Part shown: in pieces, positions 1-6,649 of the stretch
How the letters are laid out: every line of letters begins with the position of its first letter
Numbering within the stretch: position 1 is the first letter of the stretch
Source: Spirochaetales bacterium
GTDB taxonomy: Bacteria; Spirochaetota; Spirochaetia; Treponematales; Rectinemataceae
DNA length: 8,447 bases
Assembly (NCBI GenBank): GCA_015657395.1
Contig: JADLKI010000009.1
Location: 49,774 to 58,220 of the forward strand
Reading direction: 5' to 3'
Position numbers and translations under genes: made by a program
Notes under the pieces: generated by a model
The model's database searches: none
Told to the model about the DNA's origin: nothing
The model's input: the letters and a program-made list of their open reading frames with translations, nothing else

Positions 1-819
1 GGGGATTTCGAAGTCTGGTTCTCTTTCACCACCATCGAGGAAGACTGCGACGGCATGTGCTGGAAGTATCTCATCGAGGAAGAGCATTTCGTGCCCGACT
101 TCGCCGTCTCCACCGAACCCACCTCCTGCAGGCTTTACCGCGGCCACCGCGGGCGCATGGAGATACAGATCGACATCAAGGGAATCTCCTGCCACGGCTC
201 CGCTCCGGAGCGCGGGGACAGCGCGGCGTACAAGGCCGCGCGCGCAGCCCTCGCCATCGAGAAGCTCAATGAACGCCTCCGCCCCGACGACGATAACTTC
301 CTCGGCAAAGGCACGATCACCGTGAGCCAGATCAACGTCCACGGCCCGAGCCAGTGCGCCGTGCCGGACCAGGCGATGCTCTACTGCGACCGCCGCCTCA
401 CCTGGGGCGAAACCGACGTGCTCGCCATCGCGCAGGTTGAGGATGCCCTGAGAGAGGCCGGCGTGGACAATTTCACGGTCTTCATGCCCGAATACAGGCG
501 GCCCGCATGGACGGGCACCGAGTACCACCAGGAACTCTACTTCCCGACCTGGAAGATACCCGCAGATCACGCCCTTGTGCAGTCGGGCGTGGATGCCTAC
601 ACCGGGCTTTTCGCCAAAGCGCCCGTGGTGGACAAGTGGACCTTCTCCACGAACGGTGTCGCGATCTGCGGCCGCCACAAAATCCCCGTGATCGGATTCG
701 GGCCTGGCGACGAGGCACAGGCGCACGCGCCCAACGAAATCACGCGGATCGATGATCTCGAGATCGCCGCGGCATTCTATGCAGCCCTGCCCTACGCCCT
801 CGAAGCGCACAGCAGATAG
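1..819 (+). CDS. ygeY: YgeY-type M20 family metallohydrolase, C-terminal part (5' end outside window)
   Basis: The reading frame is open from the first base, so the N-terminus lies outside the window; 272 residues and the stop are present. M20-family hydrolases use two metal ions to cleave amide bonds. Visible are the metal/catalytic acidic motif EEDCDG (residues 13-18 of the fragment), the dimerisation-domain motif SCHGSAPERG, and the C-terminal AHAPNE motif that supplies the last metal-binding His. The sequence around DFAVSTEPT and LYRGHRGR matches what I know of the YgeY 'selenium metabolism hydrolase' group rather than generic ArgE/DapE. YgeY is proposed to act on ureido compounds during anaerobic urate breakdown; that role is family knowledge, not shown here. 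The next gene starts 10 nt after the stop, so the two are probably cotranscribed. Length is consistent with a family size near 400 residues. The family call is fairly sure and the substrate is not. Confidence 0.85.
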   Translation, partial: GDFEVWFSFTTIEEDCDGMCWKYLIEEEHFVPDFAVSTEPTSCRLYRGHRGRMEIQIDIKGISCHGSAPERGDSAAYKAARAALAIEKLNERLRPDDDNFLGKGTITVSQINVHGPSQCAVPDQAMLYCDRRLTWGETDVLAIAQVEDALREAGVDNFTVFMPEYRRPAWTGTEYHQELYFPTWKIPADHALVQSGVDAYTGLFAKAPVVDKWTFSTNGVAICGRHKIPVIGFGPGDEAQAHAPNEITRIDDLEIAAAFYAALPYALEAHSR

Positions 820-829
820 GCGCACGGCA

Positions 830-2032
830 ATGCGGTGGTTCTATCGCTGTCCTGCCTGTGGCAGGACCTACCCCATTGAGCCGGGACGCTACCTCTGCGA
901 CGACTGCGCGGCGGAACAGCGCCCCGATGAGCCGCTCCGCGGCGTGCTCGAGTGTGCCTGGGAGGGAGAGGTCTCCGCGCAGACCTCTGTCCCTCTCCCC
1001 GTCGAAGACCGGTTCTTCCCGCCTATTCCCGTGGGCCAGACCCCTCTCTGGGCCCCCGAGGGGCTGCGCGCGGAGCTCGGGCTGCCGAAGCTCTGGCTGA
1101 AAGACGACACCTGCAACCCTTCAGGCTCGTACAAGGACAGGGCGAGTTGGCTCGTCGCCGCCTTCGCCCGCAAGTTCGGGATACAGGAGGTCGTGCTCGC
1201 CTCGACAGGCAACGCCGCCTCGAGCATGGCCTGCGTCGGCGCCGCGGCGGGCATCAAAATCAGGGTCTACGTGCCGAAATCGGCGCCGATCGCGAAGCGC
1301 GTACAGATTCTTCAGTACGGCGCGGAGCTCGTCGAGGTCGACGGAACCTATGACCTCGCCTTCGACCAGTCGCTCGCCTACTCCAGGGCGACGGGAATGC
1401 TCTCCCGCAACACCGCATACAATCCGCTCACCATTGAGGGCAAAAAGACTGCGAGCTTCGAGATCGCGCGCGATCTCGGAAAGGCGGAGGGCCGCATGGG
1501 CGCACACGGGCGCGCGACGGCACAGCCTGCAGTGCCCGGCTACCTCGCGCCGGACCACGTCTTCGTGCCCACAGGAGACGGCGTCATCATCGCGGGCGTC
1601 ATCCGCGGCTTCGAAGACCTCCTGCGCCTGGGCCGGATTGACCGCATGCCCACCGTGTGGGCAGCCCAGGCGGAGGGCTCGTCTGCGATCGCCCGCGCCC
1701 TCGAAACCGGCGTCTTCGAGCCCCGCCCCTCGTCGACCATCGCCGACTCGATCTCGGTCGATGTTCCGCGCAACGGGTACTTCGCGCTCGACAGACTCCG
1801 CCGGCATTCGGGCAGGGCCGTCGTCGTGAACGACGGGGACATCCTCGCCGCACAGCGCTATCTCTCGAGAACTTCCGGCCTCTTCGCGGAGCCCTCGAGC
1901 GCCTGCGCCTTCGCCGGCTTCCTCAAGGTGAAGGGGGAGCTCGACCCGAACGCCCGCGTCGTCGTCATGCTGACGGGAAGCGGACTCAAGGATATCAAGT
2001 CGGCGGCAAAGGCCGTGGGACTCGCGGTTTGA
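830..2032 (+). CDS. Threonine-synthase-like fold-type II PLP enzyme with N-terminal zinc ribbon
   Basis: A 400-residue protein. The N-terminus has a CPAC...CDDC zinc-ribbon-like motif (Cys 7, 10, 23, 26), as in many threonine synthases. The PLP lysine is Lys102 in NPSGSYKDRAS, the cofactor-ring contact is STGN at 125-128, and the phosphate-binding loop is PTGDG at 247-251. Threonine synthase makes threonine from O-phosphohomoserine, but here the gene sits between ygeY and a second PLP enzyme in a purine-catabolic cluster. I therefore infer a lyase or replacement reaction on a diaminopropionate- or serine-like substrate. It could also be an ordinary threonine synthase caught in the cluster. 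About 20 Ala/Gly/Pro-rich residues (about 219-239) look inserted just before the phosphate-binding strand. ATG 830 was chosen because the zinc ribbon begins immediately after it; upstream in-frame codons lie inside ygeY. The ribosome site is weak (ATAGG at 816-820), which suggests coupling to ygeY. Confidence 0.8.
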   Translation: MRWFYRCPACGRTYPIEPGRYLCDDCAAEQRPDEPLRGVLECAWEGEVSAQTSVPLPVEDRFFPPIPVGQTPLWAPEGLRAELGLPKLWLKDDTCNPSGSYKDRASWLVAAFARKFGIQEVVLASTGNAASSMACVGAAAGIKIRVYVPKSAPIAKRVQILQYGAELVEVDGTYDLAFDQSLAYSRATGMLSRNTAYNPLTIEGKKTASFEIARDLGKAEGRMGAHGRATAQPAVPGYLAPDHVFVPTGDGVIIAGVIRGFEDLLRLGRIDRMPTVWAAQAEGSSAIARALETGVFEPRPSSTIADSISVDVPRNGYFALDRLRRHSGRAVVVNDGDILAAQRYLSRTSGLFAEPSSACAFAGFLKVKGELDPNARVVVMLTGSGLKDIKSAAKAVGLAV

Positions 2033-2255
2033 ATTCTGGCGGCGCAGGTCGCTGCGCCACAGAGCGCTTTGCCACGATACTCGGAGGCGTCCTATGACAG
2101 CATGTTCCCATAGCATTCCGGGGCGCCGCCAATCCCCCCTTAAATTGTCCACACCTCCTCATTCAATGGAAGATATGGTATACTGACCATCTCTGTGTGC
2201 CCTCTTGTCACTGATGGTGGGCCATTTCAGCGACTATTACTGCAAGGAGTCTGCG
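2033..2255 (+). other. Intergenic gap inside the purine cluster, with inverted repeats and a promoter
   Basis: This 223-nt gap is the only long one in the cluster and no credible gene lies in it. A 7-bp hairpin (GGCGCAG at 2041-2047, CTGCGCC at 2052-2058) starts 8 nt after the stop of the PLP gene but has no T-run. TGGCGGCGC at 2037-2045 can alternatively pair with GCGCCGCCA at 2123-2131, so two mutually exclusive structures are possible. The second half becomes AT-richer and contains an extended -10 promoter and the leader of the next gene. Confidence 0.5.
2175..2190 (+). promoter_or_regulatory. Extended -10 promoter with overlapping palindrome, upstream of second PLP gene
   Basis: TGG-TATACT at 2176-2184 fits the extended -10 pattern TGN-TATAAT with one mismatch. 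No good -35 is seen 16-18 bp upstream, which extended -10 promoters can tolerate. Transcription would start near 2191, giving a leader of about 65 nt. The palindrome ATGGT-N6-ACCAT (2175-2190) covers the -10 element and could be an operator. That is inference from position only; no regulator for it is visible in the window. Confidence 0.45.
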
Positions 2256-3713
2256 ATGATCGATCTCAATATTCACGATGCACAGCGTAAAAAAAACATT
2301 GAGCGCTGCAGGCAAAAAGGCATCCTCCTTCCCACGTTCGCGCAGATGCGCGATCCTTCCGGAATTCCCTCATCGGTGAGGAAAGAGCTCTCGGACATCG
2401 GGCTTTGGGACGTACATCCGCGCAATCTTTTCCGCGTGACATGGCACAATGAGCCGAAGGAATTCGGCGGCGGCTATGGGGCCGTCAACTATATCGAGAT
2501 TCCCCGGGCGATCACGGGCACAAAGGCGCGCATCGTGGGGCTCGCCGGCAAGTGGTTCCCCACGGGAGCCCACAAAGTGGGAGCGGCCTACGCCTGTCTC
2601 GCTCCCGAACTCGTGACGGGCCGCTTCGACCCGAGCACGAAGAAAGCGGTCTGGCCGAGCACGGGCAACTACTGCCGCGGCGGCGCCTACATCTCGCGCC
2701 TCCTCGCCTGCCCGAGCGTCGCCATCCTCCCCGCGGAGATGAGCCGGGAGCGTTTCGACTGGCTCAAGACCATGGCCGAGGAAGTCATCGCGACTCCGGG
2801 ATGTGAATCCAACGTCAAAGAGATCTTCGACAAGTGCGTCGAGCTGCAGAAGACCCGCAGCGATGTCGTCATCTTCAACCAGTTCGATCAGCTTCCCAAC
2901 CATCTCTGGCACTATGCGGTCACGGGACCGGCGATGGAAGAGGCCTTCCGCGCGATCGGCGGGACCGGGGCCCATGTGGGCGGCGTCGTGCTCTCCTCGG
3001 GCTCAGCCGGAACGCTCGGCTCGGGCTCCTACATCAAGGAAAAATTTCCCGGGGCGAAGCTCGCGGTCGGCGAGGCCCTGCAGTGCCCGACCATCCTCGA
3101 GAACGGTTTTGGCGGCCACCGCATCGAGGGCATCGGCGACAAGCACATCCCCTGGATCCACAATTTCCGCGACACGGATGCGGCGGTCGGCGTCGACGAC
3201 GAGCTTCCGATGCGCTTCATCCGCCTCTTCAACGAACCTGAGGGCAGGAAGGCCCTCATCGGGGCGGGCGCAGACCCGGCCGTCGTCGGGAAGCTCGACT
3301 GGCTCGGCATCTCCGGCGTCGGCAACCTCATCGCGGCGATCAAGTTCGCCAAATACTACGAGCTCGGCGAGGACGACATCGTCTTCACGATGTTCACGGA
3401 TTCGATGGCGATGTATCAGTCGCGCCTCGCGGAGCTCACCGCGGAGCGCGGCCCCTACGACCAGCGCCAGGCGGACCGCGACATCGACAGGCTTGCGGGG
3501 CTCTCCGTCGACTATGTGTTCGAGATGAGCCACGTGGACAGGCGCCGCGCGCACAATCTCAAGTACTTCACCTGGATCGAACAGCTCGGCAAGGACCTCT
3601 CCGAACTCCGCGAGCAGTGGGACGACTATCGCGCCTACTGGGGCGGGCTGCACGGACAGGTCGGAGCGCTCGACGCGCTGATCGAAGAGTTCAACGCGGA
3701 GGTGCTGAAGTGA
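2256..3713 (+). CDS. Uncharacterised PLP-dependent lyase/thiolase-like enzyme (TrpB/cysteine synthase fold)
   Basis: A 485-residue protein of the fold-type II PLP group, related to cysteine synthase and tryptophan synthase beta. The probable Schiff-base residue is Lys107 in FPTGAHKVGAA, which resembles the TrpB GSHK motif. A cofactor-ring contact STGNY is at 135-139, and a glycine-rich phosphate loop GSAGTLGSG is at 249-257. It is longer than a cysteine synthase (about 310 residues), with an extra N-terminal segment of about 70 residues and a C-terminal extension after about residue 400. I recall similar proteins, annotated only as PLP-dependent lyase/thiolase, next to ygeW and ssnA-like genes in purine-fermenting anaerobes. 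No reaction can be assigned from sequence. A beta-elimination on a diaminopropionate-type intermediate is a reasonable inference. ATG 2256 was preferred over TTG 2205 and ATG 2214 because AAGGAG (2244-2249) sits 6 nt before it. Its stop overlaps the next start. Confidence 0.8.
   Translation: MIDLNIHDAQRKKNIERCRQKGILLPTFAQMRDPSGIPSSVRKELSDIGLWDVHPRNLFRVTWHNEPKEFGGGYGAVNYIEIPRAITGTKARIVGLAGKWFPTGAHKVGAAYACLAPELVTGRFDPSTKKAVWPSTGNYCRGGAYISRLLACPSVAILPAEMSRERFDWLKTMAEEVIATPGCESNVKEIFDKCVELQKTRSDVVIFNQFDQLPNHLWHYAVTGPAMEEAFRAIGGTGAHVGGVVLSSGSAGTLGSGSYIKEKFPGAKLAVGEALQCPTILENGFGGHRIEGIGDKHIPWIHNFRDTDAAVGVDDELPMRFIRLFNEPEGRKALIGAGADPAVVGKLDWLGISGVGNLIAAIKFAKYYELGEDDIVFTMFTDSMAMYQSRLAELTAERGPYDQRQADRDIDRLAGLSVDYVFEMSHVDRRRAHNLKYFTWIEQLGKDLSELREQWDDYRAYWGGLHGQVGALDALIEEFNAEVLK
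3698..3704 (+). promoter_or_regulatory. Ribosome binding site selecting the GTG start of the deaminase gene
   Basis: GGAGGTG lies inside the end of the preceding PLP gene, 5 nt before GTG 3710. This GTG shares four bases with the TGA stop (GTGA at 3710-3713). The arrangement points to translational coupling of the PLP enzyme and the deaminase, and it rules out the longer in-frame start at 3617. Confidence 0.75.
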
Positions 3714-5188
3714 TCCTCCTGAAGGATTGCTTTGCCGCCGCCGTGCCGGCGGGGACGACCGAAACGGGCGCCAGCCGCGCCAGCAGCCTCTCCGGCGCGC
3801 CCGATATGCGGGGCACATCGGGCGCGAGTGGGACACCCGCAGCCCCCGCCCCGGCCGCGCGCCGCCGCTTCGACCTCCTACGAGGAGTCGACATCCTCAT
3901 CGACGGCAGGCGCATCGCGAAGATAGCGCCGAGCATCGAAGCTCCCGAGGGCGCCACGGTGATCGATGCCTCCAGCCACGTCGTCCTCCCGGGCCTCGTG
4001 AACACGCACCATCACTTCTACCAGACACTCACCCGCAATCTGCCTGCGGTTCAGGACGCAAAGCTCTTCGACTGGCTCGTCTACCTGTACGAAATCTGGA
4101 AATACCTCGACCCCGAGGCCGTGTACTGGTCGAGCATGCTGGCGATGGCCGAACTCGCCAAGACCGGATGCACCCTCACGACCGACCACCACTACCTCTA
4201 TCCCGCGGGCTTTGGCGGCGATATTCCTTCCCTCCAGTTCCGCGCGGCCGCCGATATCGGCCTCAGGTTTGCGCCGACCCGCGGCTCTATGTCCCGCTCG
4301 AAAAAAGACGGAGGCCTGCCGCCCGACACGACCGTCCAGGACGAAGACGCCATCCTCGCCCACAGCGAAGAGACGCTGCGCCGCTTTCACGACCCCGCGC
4401 CCGACGCCATGCGCAAAGTGGCTCTGGCCCCCTGTTCCCCCTTCTCCGTGAGCGAGAGGCTGATGAGAGACTCTGCCGCACTTGCGCGTCGATATGGCGC
4501 CCGCATCCACACGCACCTCGCCGAAACAAGCGACGAGGACGACTACTGCGTGGAAGTGTACGGCCGCCGACCCCTCGAGGTGATGCGCGACTGCGACTTC
4601 GTCGGACCCGACGTCTGGTACGCGCACGGCATCTTCTTCAACGACGGGGAGCTCGACTTCCTCGCCAAGAGCGGCACGGGCGTTGCGCACTGCCCCTCGT
4701 CGAACATGCGCCTCGGCTCCGGGATTTGCCGCGTGCGCGAGATGCTCGACCGCGGCGTGCCCGTGAGCCTCGCGGTGGACGGCTCAGCCTCGAACGACAG
4801 CTCGGACATGCTCGGCGAAGTGCGCCAGGCTCTCCTTCTGCAGCGCATCAAGTACGGCGCTGCAGGCCTCACCGCGGGCGAAGCCATGTACATCGCCACC
4901 CAGGGCGGCGCCCGGATCCTCGGCTTCGACCAGGCGGGCGCGATCGCCGAGGGCAGGCTCGCCGACCTCGCACTCTTCAATGTGATGAAGCTCGAGTATG
5001 CCGGGGCCCTCTCCGACCCCCTCGCGGCCCTCCTCTTCTCCGGCTACAGCCACGGCGTCGACTATCTCATCGTCAACGGCCGACAAGTGGTGCGCCGCGG
5101 CCTCCTCGTGGGGGCCGACGAGGAGATGATCCGTCGCAACGCGCTCTCTGCCTGCGGGCGCATGTACAAAAAAGCAGGTATCCTGTAA
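3710..5188 (+). CDS. 8-oxoguanine deaminase-like amidohydrolase (SsnA/AtzB-related)
   Basis: A 492-residue metal-dependent amidohydrolase. Metal ligands and catalytic residues are visible: NTHHHF with His100 and His102, THLAE with His269 and Glu272, YAHG with His306, and DGSASND with Asp357. The segments LPGLVNTHHHFYQTLTR, TDHHYLYP, RGSMS, KDGGLPP and CPSSNMRLGSGIC closely match what I recall of the 8-oxoguanine deaminase family (Pseudomonas PA0142 type), more than E. coli SsnA, although it fills the ssnA slot of the cluster. 8-Oxoguanine deaminase hydrolyses 8-oxoguanine to urate plus ammonia, which would feed the neighbouring urate-catabolic genes. An odd feature is a stretch of about 40 residues (about 9-50), rich in Ala, Ser, Thr, Gly and Pro. 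It splits the first two beta strands, where relatives have a short turn; the family is usually about 440-450 residues. A GTG start overlaps the preceding stop. Alternatives are a hydroxyatrazine-hydrolase-like or other aminopurine deaminase. Confidence 0.82.
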   Translation: MILLKDCFAAAVPAGTTETGASRASSLSGAPDMRGTSGASGTPAAPAPAARRRFDLLRGVDILIDGRRIAKIAPSIEAPEGATVIDASSHVVLPGLVNTHHHFYQTLTRNLPAVQDAKLFDWLVYLYEIWKYLDPEAVYWSSMLAMAELAKTGCTLTTDHHYLYPAGFGGDIPSLQFRAAADIGLRFAPTRGSMSRSKKDGGLPPDTTVQDEDAILAHSEETLRRFHDPAPDAMRKVALAPCSPFSVSERLMRDSAALARRYGARIHTHLAETSDEDDYCVEVYGRRPLEVMRDCDFVGPDVWYAHGIFFNDGELDFLAKSGTGVAHCPSSNMRLGSGICRVREMLDRGVPVSLAVDGSASNDSSDMLGEVRQALLLQRIKYGAAGLTAGEAMYIATQGGARILGFDQAGAIAEGRLADLALFNVMKLEYAGALSDPLAALLFSGYSHGVDYLIVNGRQVVRRGLLVGADEEMIRRNALSACGRMYKKAGIL

Positions 5189-5207
5189 TTTGACCCCGGA
5201 GGAGCAC

Positions 5208-6401
5208 ATGGACGAGATTCGCTCACTGATCGGGCGGCTGCGCGGCAAGCGCATCGATATGGCAGGCAGGGACTTTCTCCTCACCTGGGAAAAGACGCCG
5301 GACGAAATCGAGGCCACCTTCCTTGTCGCCGATATCCTGCGTGCGATGCGCGAGCGCAACATCAGCCCCCGCGTCTTCGATTCAGGCATCGCCGTATCGA
5401 ACTTCCGCGACAATTCCACCCGCACGCGCTTTTCCTTCGCATCCGCCTGCAACCTTCTGGGCCTCTACATTCAGGACCTCGACGAGGGCAAGAGCCAGAT
5501 CGCCCACGGCGAAACCGTCCGCGAAACCGCGAACATGATCAGCTTTCTCACCGAAGCGATCGGCATCCGCGACGACATGTACCTCGGCGAAGGCGACCGC
5601 TACCAGCGCGAAGTCAGCAAAGCCCTCGACGACGGCGTCGCGGCTGGAGTCCTGCCGTCAAGGCCGACCATCGTCAACCTGCAGAACGACATCGACCACC
5701 CGACGCAGGCGATGGCCGACTTTCTGCATCTCGCGCACCACTTCGGCGGGCTGGACAGGCTGAAGGGCAAGAGAATCGCCATGAGCTGGGCGTACAGCCC
5801 CTCCTACGGCAAGCCCCTCTCGGTGCCCCAGGGGATCATCGGGCTCGCGAGCCGCTTCGGCATGGACATCGTTCTGGCCCATCCGAAGGGCTACGACCTC
5901 ATCCCCGAGGTCGTGGAGATGTCGAAGCGGCAGGCCGTCGCATCGGACGGAAGTTTCGCCTTCACCGACTCCATGGACGAGGCGTTCGAAGATGCGGACA
6001 TCGTGTATCCGAAGAGCTGGGCGCCCTACGAGGTCATGCTCCGCCGCGTACCCCTACTCCACGCCGGCGATAGGGACGGGCTCAAGGCGCTCGAAAAAGA
6101 GGCGCTCGCCAACAACGCCAAGTTCATGGACTGGGAGTGCACCGAAGAGAAGATGAAGCTGACCAGGAACGGGAAGGCCCTCTACATGCACTGCCTGCCC
6201 GCGGACATCACCGATGTCTCATGCGAAGCAGGCGAAGTCGCCGCGAGCGTCTTCGACCGCTACCGCGATGACACCTACCGGGAGGCGAGCTACAAGCCCT
6301 ACATCATCGCGGCGATGGTTCTCCTCGGCAAATTCGCCAGCCCTGCGGACCTCCTCGACGGCCTCCTGGCACGGGGAAAACAGAGGGTCTACGGCGCATG
6401 A
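5208..6401 (+). CDS. ygeW: YgeW-type (knotted) carbamoyltransferase
   Basis: A 397-residue member of the aspartate/ornithine carbamoyltransferase superfamily. The carbamoyl-phosphate motif STRTR is at 70-74, HPTQ is at 164-167 and HCLP is at 328-331. The long middle segment (about 120-150) and total length agree with the YgeW group, which is longer than ordinary OTC or ATC (about 310-340). The residues that mark ornithine binding in OTC are not evident, so it should not be called ArgF. In the proposed anaerobic urate pathway this enzyme works in the catabolic direction. It would transfer a carbamoyl group from a ureido-amino acid to phosphate, giving carbamoyl phosphate from which carbamate kinase can make ATP; no carbamate kinase is in the window. 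ATG 5208 is preferred over TTG 5190 because GGAGG (5198-5202) lies 5 nt before it. It begins 19 nt after the deaminase stop and is followed by a terminator. Confidence 0.87.
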   Translation: MDEIRSLIGRLRGKRIDMAGRDFLLTWEKTPDEIEATFLVADILRAMRERNISPRVFDSGIAVSNFRDNSTRTRFSFASACNLLGLYIQDLDEGKSQIAHGETVRETANMISFLTEAIGIRDDMYLGEGDRYQREVSKALDDGVAAGVLPSRPTIVNLQNDIDHPTQAMADFLHLAHHFGGLDRLKGKRIAMSWAYSPSYGKPLSVPQGIIGLASRFGMDIVLAHPKGYDLIPEVVEMSKRQAVASDGSFAFTDSMDEAFEDADIVYPKSWAPYEVMLRRVPLLHAGDRDGLKALEKEALANNAKFMDWECTEEKMKLTRNGKALYMHCLPADITDVSCEAGEVAASVFDRYRDDTYREASYKPYIIAAMVLLGKFASPADLLDGLLARGKQRVYGA

Positions 6402-6454
6402 CGGGCCTTCTCTGCAAAGACTGAAACCACAAAGAAATCGAGTCGAATATGCGA

Positions 6455-6483
6455 CGGGCTGCCCACATGGCAGCCCGCTTTTT
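6455..6483 (+). terminator. Intrinsic terminator of the purine cluster
   Basis: A perfect 9-bp stem (CGGGCTGCC at 6455-6463, GGCAGCCCG at 6469-6477) with a 5-nt loop is followed by C and five T residues (6479-6483). It lies 53 nt after the ygeW stop. The opposite strand has no T-run, so it acts only on plus-strand transcription. Confidence 0.92.
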
Positions 6484-6649
6484 CTGTGGACACCCGGGCT
6501 TGCGGGTGCTCCCGGATAGAGGGGAAACCCATGCCTAAAAGCCCCGCGCCCGTCTGAGGAATAGACATGACTAACAATCCAAAGGCGCCCACGTGCAGGC
6601 TGCGCGCCCACGCTCAAAACGGCCCATGCAGACGGCGTTTGGAGAAACG
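6484..6649. other. Intergenic space between convergent genes; no supported gene
   Basis: This is the space between the ygeW terminator and the end of the minus-strand yeaO-like gene. It holds a 6-bp hairpin (CACCCG at 6491-6496, CGGGTG at 6503-6508) and a second one touching the yeaO stop (GCGTTT at 6635-6640, AAACGC at 6645-6650). Neither has a T-run on either strand. Two short open frames (starting at 6531 and 6567) have purine-rich sites in front but nothing else in their favour. Confidence 0.5.

Noticed and set aside
2041..2058. Hairpin after the threonine-synthase-like gene as an intrinsic terminator
   Set aside because: The stem is good but no T-run follows, so it is listed only as intergenic structure.
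1121..2152. Long open frame (343 codons) on the minus strand opposite the threonine-synthase-like gene
   Set aside because: It is the antisense shadow of a GC-rich gene. The plus-strand protein has full PLP-enzyme motifs, while the antisense product is Arg/Asp-rich with no recognisable domain.
2205..2255. Longer starts (TTG 2205, ATG 2214) for the second PLP gene
   Set aside because: They would begin only about 15-25 nt after the likely transcription start and lack a good ribosome site, whereas ATG 2256 has AAGGAG at 6 nt.
3003..3836. 277-codon minus-strand frame across the PLP/deaminase junction
   Set aside because: It crosses two well-supported plus-strand genes, has no motif and no ribosome site.
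3727..5193. 488-codon plus-strand frame overlapping the deaminase gene in another frame
   Set aside because: The product is dominated by Arg, Pro and His, typical of an out-of-frame reading of GC-rich DNA. The true frame has all amidohydrolase ligands.
5190..5207. TTG 5190 start for ygeW
   Set aside because: It is one base past the deaminase stop without its own ribosome site. GGAGG at 5198-5202 clearly serves ATG 5208.
6491..6515. Overlapping hairpins CACCCG/CGGGTG and CCGGG/CCCGG beside the terminator
   Set aside because: They are short GC-rich pairings without a T-run on either strand, and easily arise by chance here.
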